Source of the DNA: Desulfovibrio sp. JC010 | GTDB taxonomy: Bacteria; Desulfobacterota; Desulfovibrionia; Desulfovibrionales; Desulfovibrionaceae | Length of the DNA: 64,000 nt | Reading direction: 5' to 3' | Assembly (NCBI RefSeq): GCF_010470675.1 | Contig: NZ_VOIQ01000004.1 | Span: 124,001-188,000, forward strand | Part shown: in pieces, positions 50,357 through 57,814 of the stretch | How positions within the stretch are numbered: the first letter of the stretch is position 1 | Layout of the letters: each line of letters begins with the position of its first letter | The notes under the pieces: model-generated | What the model saw: only the letters and a program-made list of their open reading frames with translations | What the model was told of the DNA's origin: nothing | The model's database searches: none | Translations under genes and position numbers: made by a program

Positions 50357-51426
50357 TGGATATCAATAAATTAGGCTGGAGTACCTTTTTTGAAGACCAG
50401 TTTCAGCCCTATAAAGAACAGGGTCTGAGTGCCGGGCGTGTTTTAAAAGAACTGCGCGGCCAATACACTTTATACAGCGCAGAAGGCAGCATAACTGGCG
50501 ATGTCTCCGGACATTTCCATTTTACAGCCATGGACCGTTCGGACTACCCCACCGTGGGTGACTGGGTGGCTTTCCGGCAATGCGCTGATTATGCCCAGAT
50601 TGAACACGTACTGGAACGTTCAAGCGCATTCTCGCGCAACAGTTCCGGGAACGAAGACAGTCAGCAGGTGGTAGCCGCCAATATAGACTACCTGTGCATA
50701 GTCTGCGGACTGGACGGAGGCCGGAATTTCAACCTCCGCTCCATTGAACGCTACATCGCCATGGCTGTTGAGGGCGGTGCCCGTCCGGTCATCGTGCTGA
50801 ATAAGGCAGACCTCTGTGATGACCGCGAAATCGCCATGCTGCAGGCCCAAAGTGTAGCAGGCAACATTCCCGTTCACATGGTCAGTGCTGTAACCGAAGA
50901 AGGGGTGGAAGAGTTTTCAATGAGCTTTGAAAAAGGTTCCACCGTTGCTTTTTGCGGCCAGTCCGGTGTGGGGAAATCATCGCTGATCAACTCCCTGCTG
51001 GGCATGGACACCCTGAGAACAGCAGGGTTGCGCGAAAGCGACCTGCGCGGCAGGCACACCACCACGCATAAGGAATTGTTCTTCCTAAAAAGTGGTGCCA
51101 TGGTTATCGACACCCCCGGCATGCGCGAACTCCAGCTCTGGGGCAGCCGCAAAAGTCTGGATGATACCTATGGTGAAATCCGCGAAGCAGCCAAACACTG
51201 CCGTTTTCGGGATTGCACCCATCAGAATGAACCCGGATGCGCCGTGCGAGAACTGCTTATTGACGGTTCATTGGAAACAGAACGGTATGAGAACTATTCT
51301 GATATGCGCGCCGAGCTTTCCTTCATTGAAAGCAAGGTAGACGATAAAAAACGTCAGGCCAGAAAAGCAAAAGATAAGCAGCTATCCAAGTTGATCCGCA
51401 GGACTGTTAAAAACAAAAGAAAATAA
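50356..51426 (+). CDS. rsgA: Small-ribosomal-subunit GTPase RsgA
   Basis: A 356-residue circularly permuted GTPase (order G4-G1-G3). An OB-fold lies at the N-terminus; G4 is VLNKADL, G1 is GQSGVGKSSLINSLLG, then HTTTHKELF, G3 is DTPGMRELQ. The zinc motif CRFRDCTHQNEPGCAV is intact. A basic tail (KKRQARKAKDKQL...) follows. It releases late maturation factors such as RbfA from 30S subunits. It is coupled to the RNHCP gene by a TAATG overlap. Confidence 0.95.
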   Translation: MDINKLGWSTFFEDQFQPYKEQGLSAGRVLKELRGQYTLYSAEGSITGDVSGHFHFTAMDRSDYPTVGDWVAFRQCADYAQIEHVLERSSAFSRNSSGNEDSQQVVAANIDYLCIVCGLDGGRNFNLRSIERYIAMAVEGGARPVIVLNKADLCDDREIAMLQAQSVAGNIPVHMVSAVTEEGVEEFSMSFEKGSTVAFCGQSGVGKSSLINSLLGMDTLRTAGLRESDLRGRHTTTHKELFFLKSGAMVIDTPGMRELQLWGSRKSLDDTYGEIREAAKHCRFRDCTHQNEPGCAVRELLIDGSLETERYENYSDMRAELSFIESKVDDKKRQARKAKDKQLSKLIRRTVKNKRK

Positions 51427-51438
51427 ACCAACTTAAAC

Positions 51439-51524
51439 TAATAGGGATTCCAAAGGGGCTTAGCTCCTTTGGTCCCGCTGAAGGTGCCCGCCGGGAGGCT
51501 CCCCGAAGGGCTGCCGGAGGCAAA
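51439..51524. repeat. Divergent copy of the dispersed repeat (copy 8)
   Basis: TAGGGATTCCAAAGGGGC pairs with GCTCCTTTGGTCCC, followed by GCCCGCCGGGAGGC, CTCCCCGAAGGGCTGCCG and GAGGC. It keeps the end pieces of the family but has a different central stem. It lies between convergent rsgA and the RND pump. Confidence 0.6.
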
Positions 51525-51532
51525 TATCAAAA

Positions 51533-54500
51533 TCAGCCCCGCAGGGCTTTTCTCTTTTCCCGCCACTCCATAAATCCCATGAACAAATCCCATTCTACCG
51601 GGATAATGAACAAAGTCAGAAAAGTAGCGGTACAAAGCCCGGTCACAAATGTAGAAGCCATGGCTCCCCAGACCAGAGAGTAGGAAGGAAACCCTACAGC
51701 CATGGGCAAGAGTCCCAGCGTAGTGGTCAGGGTGGTTAAGAGGATGGGACGCAGACGGATGCGGACCCCCTCACGCATGGCGGTTTTGCGGTCCATGCCT
51801 GATTTATAAAGTTTGTTCATAAAATCCAGCAACACAAGGGAATCATTGACCACAACCCCGGTGACACCCACAGTGGCGATAAAGCTGTTTACCGTGAAGA
51901 TGGTCTGAGAAAAAAAGGTCCCCAGAATTACCCCGGTTATGGAAAAAACCACAGCCGAGAGAATAATCACCGGCTGCCCATAGGACTGAAACTGAGTGGC
52001 CAGAATCAGGTAAATAATCAGGATGGCGGTCATGAAGGCATAGACCAGCGAGGTATACGACTTGCGGGTGGATTCATATTCCCCGGAAAAGTTCACCGTA
52101 GCACCGGGATATTCATTACGCACAGACTCATAAAACTCACTGACCATACTCACTGCCGCAGGTGATGAAAGCCTTGAACCGGGCTTGATATTGGCGGTGA
52201 TGGTCACCGCCCGCTGGCTCATGAAACGGTTGAACTGACCCGGTTCCATATAGATGGAGACATCGCAGATATCTCCGATACGCACCGGGCTTTGATTATG
52301 CTCCAACACGGGTACGGAAAGAGCGTCCTCCGGATTATTAAGGTATTGCGGGTCGATCTTCAGACGCAAATCCACATCCTCGTCGGAGAGCCTGAATTCA
52401 CCCACAAAGCGACCATCCAGAACCGAACCTGACAAATTCGCAACCTGTTTCGGGGTCAATCCGTATTCCGCGACCCGTTCATTAATGGGGTTGAACCTGA
52501 AAATGCGGTTAGGCGTACCGTCATCTGTAGCAAGGTTGATCAGATGAGGGCCGAGTTCATCATTATTCTTGATGAATTTCATGATCGCCGCAGTAAGTCC
52601 CTTAACAGAACCGTGATCGGCACCCAGTACCCTGATATTTATATCTTTACCTGCGGGAGGCCCGTCTTTTTCCGGCCGGATCCGGAAAGTCCAGCCCGGT
52701 TCTGCGTATTTTTCCAGCTCCTTACGCATGAACTCAAGATGCGCACCCGGATCATTTTCCGGGGCATCTGCAAAGACCTGCTTATCCTTGGCCGGAAGCT
52801 CCACCACAATATTACCGAGGTTGGAGCCATGGACCATCTCGTAATCCTCATTCTGGTAAAATCCGGCAAAAGCGGTGGCGGACTTGGCCATGCCCGGTCC
52901 CATCTTTTCCACAAAAACAGAGATACGTTTCAATTTGTCTGAAGTAAGCTCAATGGGCGTAGCCACCGGGCCTTCTAATTCTATGTAATATAGGGAATAG
53001 TCATCCGGGAAAAATTTAATTTTGATCAGCGGCAGCTTCCCGGAAATGGACACCCCAAGGATAAACAAAGCCGAAATAAAAGCCCCGAACACAACTGCCA
53101 GTGAAATAACCCTGAACCGGGTTACTACGGAAAGCAACTTATCGGTCCAACGGCGCAAAGGACGCATGAAAGCGGGTTCGCGGGTATACTTTTCCCGGTT
53201 CTTCATCAGCCCTTTGGCTCCGGGCCAATCCAGAAAATGCGAAGGCAGGATAATAAGACACTCAATCAGCGAGGCAATAAGCGCAAAGGTTACCGCCTTG
53301 GGCACCTGCGCGAAAAATTCTCCGGTGGACCCGGTCATGATCAGCATGGGCAAAAATGCAGCCACAGTGGTCGCTGTGGCCGAAACTACGGGCAGAAAAA
53401 CCTCGGAAGCACCGTCTATCACTGCTTCCTTCAGTTCTTTACCTTCCTGTACATGGCGGAAAATATTTTCCACCACCACAATGGCGTCATCCACGATGAT
53501 CCCGCTGACCAGCACAAAAGAAAAAAGTGTGATCTGGTTCAATGAATTCCCGGTCAGCTTCATGATGACCATGGTCACCAGAAAAGCAAAAGGCACCCCG
53601 ATGGTGGTCAGCATGGCGTTCCTGAAACCCATGACCAGATAGATAACCACAAAGACAAGCACAATCCCCACCAACAGGTTCATGCCCAGTGTATTAATGG
53701 CATCCTCGATGTGCAGCCGCTGGTCGTTGGTCAGGACCAGTTCAACACCTTCCTTTTCCAGTGCGGACCTGAAATTATCAGCTATTTTCTCCACATCCTC
53801 GGCAATGGTCACCGCATTACCATCCAATGATTTCACAACCTTGAGGGTAACAGCATTACGGCCGTTAATGGAAGTGATCACCTGCGGATCACGGTAGGAA
53901 ACCCGTGCGTCGCTGAGTACATCGCCCACGGTAACGAAGGACCCGTCGCCATCCATGCGCACGATGGTTTCCGCGATTTCCTCCCGGGTGCGGAACCTTT
54001 CATCCACAACGATCACATACTCGCCGCCCGCAGCTGAAAAATCCCCCGCAGGGATGGAAATATTAGCATCTGCCAGGGCACGGGCCACATCATCAAAAGT
54101 CAGTTTGAAACGCACGAGCTTGTGCGGATCAAGATTTACATGGAATTCACGGGTATACTCCCCCTCAACCTCCACTTCATTCACACCCGGAACATTACGC
54201 AGCTGCACTTTCATCTCATCAGCCATCATGGACAGAGCCCGGTTGGCGCGGTCGCCCACGAGGCAGACCCTGATTACCGGGAGCCATTCACTGACATTGA
54301 TTTCCATGAAGGTGGGCGGGTCCATTTCCCGCGGCAGGTCATTCTGAATGGACAGGACCCGAAAGCGCAGTTCGTCATACCCGTGGGCATAATCGGTATC
54401 ATCGAGGAATTTAACCATGATGCTGGACCGTTCCCGAAAGGACCTTGAACGGATATATTCTACGTTTTCAAGGTCATCCAGCGCGTCCTCAATTTTCTTG

Positions 54501-54694
54501 GTCACCAGTGCTTCCACGTCGGCAGGCGATGCGCCGGGCAAAAAGCCGGAGATAACAACCTTGCCCATGTGAACGTTGGGATAACGCTCAACAGGAAGAT
54601 CAGCCATGCTGAAGACTCCAACAATCATCAACAAGATGAAAATAATGTTGATGAAAACCGTCTGCTTAAGAGTAAAACGCATTAAATTTTTCAT
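51533..54694 (-). CDS. RND-family multidrug/metal efflux pump
   Basis: A 1053-residue inner-membrane transporter with 12 transmembrane helices and two large periplasmic loops. Segment TM4 carries SGIIVDDAIVVVENI, with the proton-relay Asp pair, and the N-terminus (LKQTVFINIIFILLMIVGVFSM) is typical of the HAE1/AcrB family. It takes substrates from the periplasm or membrane and passes them to an outer-membrane channel; no channel gene is nearby. The periplasmic adaptor gene lies upstream in the same direction, but a 242-bp gap filled with repeats separates them. Confidence 0.93.
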   Translation of the reverse strand: MKNLMRFTLKQTVFINIIFILLMIVGVFSMADLPVERYPNVHMGKVVISGFLPGASPADVEALVTKKIEDALDDLENVEYIRSRSFRERSSIMVKFLDDTDYAHGYDELRFRVLSIQNDLPREMDPPTFMEINVSEWLPVIRVCLVGDRANRALSMMADEMKVQLRNVPGVNEVEVEGEYTREFHVNLDPHKLVRFKLTFDDVARALADANISIPAGDFSAAGGEYVIVVDERFRTREEIAETIVRMDGDGSFVTVGDVLSDARVSYRDPQVITSINGRNAVTLKVVKSLDGNAVTIAEDVEKIADNFRSALEKEGVELVLTNDQRLHIEDAINTLGMNLLVGIVLVFVVIYLVMGFRNAMLTTIGVPFAFLVTMVIMKLTGNSLNQITLFSFVLVSGIIVDDAIVVVENIFRHVQEGKELKEAVIDGASEVFLPVVSATATTVAAFLPMLIMTGSTGEFFAQVPKAVTFALIASLIECLIILPSHFLDWPGAKGLMKNREKYTREPAFMRPLRRWTDKLLSVVTRFRVISLAVVFGAFISALFILGVSISGKLPLIKIKFFPDDYSLYYIELEGPVATPIELTSDKLKRISVFVEKMGPGMAKSATAFAGFYQNEDYEMVHGSNLGNIVVELPAKDKQVFADAPENDPGAHLEFMRKELEKYAEPGWTFRIRPEKDGPPAGKDINIRVLGADHGSVKGLTAAIMKFIKNNDELGPHLINLATDDGTPNRIFRFNPINERVAEYGLTPKQVANLSGSVLDGRFVGEFRLSDEDVDLRLKIDPQYLNNPEDALSVPVLEHNQSPVRIGDICDVSIYMEPGQFNRFMSQRAVTITANIKPGSRLSSPAAVSMVSEFYESVRNEYPGATVNFSGEYESTRKSYTSLVYAFMTAILIIYLILATQFQSYGQPVIILSAVVFSITGVILGTFFSQTIFTVNSFIATVGVTGVVVNDSLVLLDFMNKLYKSGMDRKTAMREGVRIRLRPILLTTLTTTLGLLPMAVGFPSYSLVWGAMASTFVTGLCTATFLTLFIIPVEWDLFMGFMEWREKRKALRG

Positions 54695-54700
54695 ATTGGT

Positions 54701-54817
54701 GATGCCTCCGGCGGCTGGGGAAGGGGAGAGAAAACTTTGCTAACGCCCAAAGCTTTTCTCTCCCCTTCCCCAGACCCCATCCCCTCTCTTTCAAAGAAGT
54801 TTTTGTTAAGCTTCGCT
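54701..54817. repeat. Composite repeat, first unit (copy 9a)
   Basis: GATGCCTCCGGCGGCTGGGG opens a 20-bp perfect inverted repeat (arms 54715-54734 and 54754-54773), followed by CAGACCCCATCCCCTC and GTTAAGCTTCGCT. Copy 1 at 30599 is a fragment of this unit. It lies between the RND pump and its adaptor gene. Confidence 0.8.
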
Positions 54818-54853
54818 TGTAGCGAGCTAAATAAGTTCTTCGAATAAAGAAAT

Positions 54854-54939
54854 GGCGAAGCCTTAATAAAAGTTTTTGGGATTCTTAAACCCTTTTTGCA
54901 AAAAGGGTTTAAGGCCCCCGGCAGGGCCGCCGGAGGCTA
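54854..54939. repeat. Dispersed repeat, second unit (copy 9b)
   Basis: GCGAAGCCTTAATAAAAG, TTTTTGGGATTCTTAAACCC, GGGTTTAAGGCCCCCGGCAG and GGCCGCCGGAGGC, nearly the same as copies 4 and 7. It runs up to the stop codon of the adaptor gene. Confidence 0.85.
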
Positions 54940-55956
54940 TGGTTTAATCAAAAATTCTTCGCCTGCTTTGACTGCCCGTGATGAAACGCGAACTCGTCCA
55001 TCATCTGTATCACCCAAAACTAAAACCTTTACCCTCACGCCATCGGGGCGGACGATGAAAGTATCATCATAGGCTTTGAGCAGTGCTGATTTGGGGACCA
55101 CAACCGCTCCGCCGGGATCAGGCATTTTAATATCCAATTCGGTTCGCAAGCCGCCCCGAAATTCAAATTTGCCCTTGCTGATCTCAAAATCCACTGCAAC
55201 CTTGCGCGTCTCGGGATCAAAGTCAGGGGAAATACGCTCAAGACCGGCAGGAACTTCAATGTTCAGGTCAGGAAGTTTTAGAGTGATGCTGCCATTTGCT
55301 TTGCGGACTTTTTTGAGTTCTGGAATGGTTAATGCGTAAGGGACCAGCAGGGTTTTGAAATTGCCCAGTTCAGCTACTTTTTCGCCCTTGTTAACCCATT
55401 CTCCCGGTTCTATATAACGCTTGATTACCCGCCAGCCTTCCGGTCCGCGCAGGGTGTATCGACGCAGATGTTCGCGGTCCACGTTTAGCTTGAGCTGGGT
55501 GGAACGCAAGGATGCTTCAGCGGATTCAAAATTTCGGATATGCAGGTCCAACTCGGACTGAGCTGCGGTGTTCTTCTTGACCAGCTTTATATAACGCTTG
55601 GCTTCCTTGTCATAGTAGGTAAGGTCTGAGCGCAGCCGCTTGAGATCCGCCTGCAACTGGGCGATTTCGAGCTTGATGAAGGTAGGATCAAGCTCGGCAA
55701 ACTTCCCGCTGCTGCCGATAGTATCCCCCACATCGGAATAAACCCTGGTGCATACTGCGGATTCTTCACTGACCAGAGTCATGGCCACCCGCGGCCGGGT
55801 GAACCCGGTCAAAGAAATTACCCTTGAAGCCTGCTCAGCTTTAAAGGTCTTGCCACTTGCAGCAATTCCATCCGGAAGCAGCTGACACATCAAAACGGCT
55901 TGGATTAAAAGCAGAAATACAACTGCCCTGCCGATCAGCATTGTTTTAGCTTTCAT
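54937..55956 (-). CDS. RND periplasmic adaptor (membrane-fusion protein)
   Basis: A 339-residue HlyD/AcrA-type adaptor with an N-terminal signal or anchor (GRAVVFLLLIQAVLM). A split lipoyl-like part (VYSDVGDTIGSSGKFAELD), a coiled hairpin (LEIAQLQADLKRLRSDLTYYDKEAKRYIKLVKKN and following) and a beta-barrel (FRGGLRTELDIKMPDPGGAVVVPKSALL) are visible. It links the RND pump to an outer-membrane channel. The start overlaps the end of the TetR gene by 11 bp, so the two are coupled. The hairpin is short compared with AcrA. Confidence 0.88.
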   Translation of the reverse strand: MKAKTMLIGRAVVFLLLIQAVLMCQLLPDGIAASGKTFKAEQASRVISLTGFTRPRVAMTLVSEESAVCTRVYSDVGDTIGSSGKFAELDPTFIKLEIAQLQADLKRLRSDLTYYDKEAKRYIKLVKKNTAAQSELDLHIRNFESAEASLRSTQLKLNVDREHLRRYTLRGPEGWRVIKRYIEPGEWVNKGEKVAELGNFKTLLVPYALTIPELKKVRKANGSITLKLPDLNIEVPAGLERISPDFDPETRKVAVDFEISKGKFEFRGGLRTELDIKMPDPGGAVVVPKSALLKAYDDTFIVRPDGVRVKVLVLGDTDDGRVRVSSRAVKAGEEFLIKP

Positions 55957-56584
55957 CATCCTTCCCCTGTCTGACCCGCTCTTTCTGCGGAATAGTGATA
56001 AAATCAAGAACCTGATCAAATACGGTATCCATATCAATTTCCGGCAAGCTGTTCTGCAATTTTCCAGTGGAAACAAGGCAGGCCAAACCATGTACGGAAG
56101 ACCACAGTGAAGCCACGGCAATATCCACCTGAACATCGCCCAGCACACCGGTCTCAATGCACTGGCGCACCGTCTCCTTGAAATTCATAAAATTACGGTG
56201 CGGTTTTCCGATCCACTTTTCAGGATCACAAAAAGAAGGAGCCCTTCTATTAAAAAGCAGCTCATAATATTCCGGTTCAGCGCAGGCAAAATCCAGATAA
56301 ATTCTCCCCCCCTCACGCAACCGGAGAAAAGGATCTTCAATATCCGTAAGATGTGATTGCATGCCCCCAAATTTCTCCATGCCCTCCTGCTTAAGGGTGA
56401 GCAGGAGCTCTTCCTTGTTCTTGAAATACCTGTACAACGCAGCCGGGCTGTAATTGATTTTGGCTGCGATTTTGCGCATGGAGACATTATCAAAACCATC
56501 CTTGACGAACAGCTCTCTGGCCGCGTCAAGAATCCTTGTCTTCATCCGTTTATGTTCTTCTTCTCTTCTGTTTATAACTGACAT
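55946..56584 (-). CDS. TetR-family transcriptional regulator
   Basis: A 212-residue TetR-type repressor. The N-terminal helix-turn-helix reads ILDAARELFVKDGFDNVSMRKIAAKINYSPAALYRYFKNKEELLLTL; the C-terminal ligand-binding domain starts at about residue 70 (LREGGRIYLDFACAEPEYYELLFNRR). It is first in the operon with adaptor and pump and most likely represses them until a pump substrate binds. The upstream region contains GTTTAC-TTTGTAAAC, a palindrome typical of TetR operators. Confidence 0.92.
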   Translation of the reverse strand: MSVINRREEEHKRMKTRILDAARELFVKDGFDNVSMRKIAAKINYSPAALYRYFKNKEELLLTLKQEGMEKFGGMQSHLTDIEDPFLRLREGGRIYLDFACAEPEYYELLFNRRAPSFCDPEKWIGKPHRNFMNFKETVRQCIETGVLGDVQVDIAVASLWSSVHGLACLVSTGKLQNSLPEIDMDTVFDQVLDFITIPQKERVRQGKDDES

Positions 56585-56605
56585 AAACCGGATCTAGCAA
56601 ACACC

Positions 56606-56622
56606 GTTTACTTTGTAAACAG
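56606..56622. promoter_or_regulatory. Possible TetR operator
   Basis: CGTTTACTTTGTAAACAG contains the inverted repeat GTTTAC / GTAAAC with a 3-4 base centre, about 20-25 bp upstream of the TetR start. It is a likely autoregulatory site for the efflux operon. Confidence 0.5.
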
Positions 56623-56677
56623 TGTTCACAAAAAGTTCACAATCCAAATTATCCACTTCTACTATATACAAAATAAA

Positions 56678-56722
56678 AGGTCGGCCATGCATTTTTTAGC
56701 AAATGCAAATGACCGACCTCTT
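56678..56722 (-). terminator. Terminator of the kinase/HD-GYP operon
   Basis: AGGTCGG pairs with CCGACCT and an inner TGCATTT pairs with AAATGCA; leftwards it ends in TTTTATTTTG. It lies about 35 bp past the stop at 56756. Confidence 0.8.
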
Positions 56723-56755
56723 TCCCAAAAACCTAAAATATATTCTTTTTGAAAA

Positions 56756-57814
56756 CTAATCGCTGCGCTTATTCTTTATCTCAAGTATATCATCAAGGTT
56801 ATCAAAAAATATATCAATAAGTTGTGGGTCAAAATGAGCCCCCCGGCCTTCTTTCATGATTTCCAGTGACTTCTCTATGCTGAACGGTTCCTTATAAGGA
56901 CGTTTGCTGGTCAGGGCATCAAAAACATCGGCAACCGCACAGATTCTTCCGGGCAGAGGAATATCTTCGCCAGCTAATCCGCTGGGATAACCTGAACCGT
57001 CCCATTTTTCGTGATGACTGAGAGCGATTACCGCCCCCATATTGATATAATCAGAGCTGCCCATGGACAGAATACTCCCGCCAATTTCGGCATGCCTCTG
57101 CATGGCTTTCCATTCTTCATCATCCAGCTTGCCGGGCTTGAGCAGAATGCTGTCAGGAATACCGATCTTGCCGATATCATGCATGGGGGCACTGGTATGG
57201 ATCAATTGGACTGACTTTCTGTCCAGATAAATATTCTCGGCAAGAATTCTGCTGTACTCCGCCATCCTGACCAGATGGCATGCTGTTTCCTCATCCTTAT
57301 ATTCAGCAGCCGCGCAAAGATGATGAATGGTCTCCACATGGGCATCATCAAGCCGGGCCAGAGCTTCCCGAAGTTCCATGGTCCTGCTTTCAACCATTTC
57401 ATGAAGGTCGAACTGAAAAGAATTTATTTCATCCTGCTGTCCCTTCTGGCGCAGCATGGACTCAGTGCGGATTTTAAGCTCCACAATATCAATGGGCTTG
57501 GTAATAAAATCATTGGCCCCGACTTCAACAGCTTTGAGCCGGTCATCCTTCTGGGAAAGGGTTGTGACCATGATCACCGGAATATCCTGAGTTTCCACGT
57601 TTTCCCGAATTCGGCTTACAAACTCAAAACCGTTCATCACCGGCATTTTCACATCGCTTAAGACCAGATCAAAGGTTCGATCCAGCTTTTCAAGGGCAAC
57701 CACCGCATTTTCAGCACCGACAACATCATGCCCCAACTTGGTCAAAATACCTTCCAGCAGAACAATGTTGTGCGGCTCGTCATCAACAACCAGTATTTTT
57801 CTTTTACATTCCAT
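56756..57814 (-). CDS. Response regulator with HD-GYP output domain
   Basis: A 352-residue protein. Residues 1-120 are a receiver domain (ILVVDDEPHN, phospho-acceptor Asp in DLVLSDVKMPVMNG, conserved Lys in ITKPIDIVELK). A coiled linker leads to an HD-GYP domain: MHDIGKIGIPDSILLKPGKL, HHEKWDGSGYPSGLAGEDIPL, ICAVADVFDALTSKRPYK. All catalytic residues are present, so it should hydrolyse cyclic di-GMP on phosphorylation. The gene overlaps the sensor-kinase gene by 11 bp, so the two are a cognate pair. Confidence 0.93.
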   Translation of the reverse strand: MECKRKILVVDDEPHNIVLLEGILTKLGHDVVGAENAVVALEKLDRTFDLVLSDVKMPVMNGFEFVSRIRENVETQDIPVIMVTTLSQKDDRLKAVEVGANDFITKPIDIVELKIRTESMLRQKGQQDEINSFQFDLHEMVESRTMELREALARLDDAHVETIHHLCAAAEYKDEETACHLVRMAEYSRILAENIYLDRKSVQLIHTSAPMHDIGKIGIPDSILLKPGKLDDEEWKAMQRHAEIGGSILSMGSSDYINMGAVIALSHHEKWDGSGYPSGLAGEDIPLPGRICAVADVFDALTSKRPYKEPFSIEKSLEIMKEGRGAHFDPQLIDIFFDNLDDILEIKNKRSD

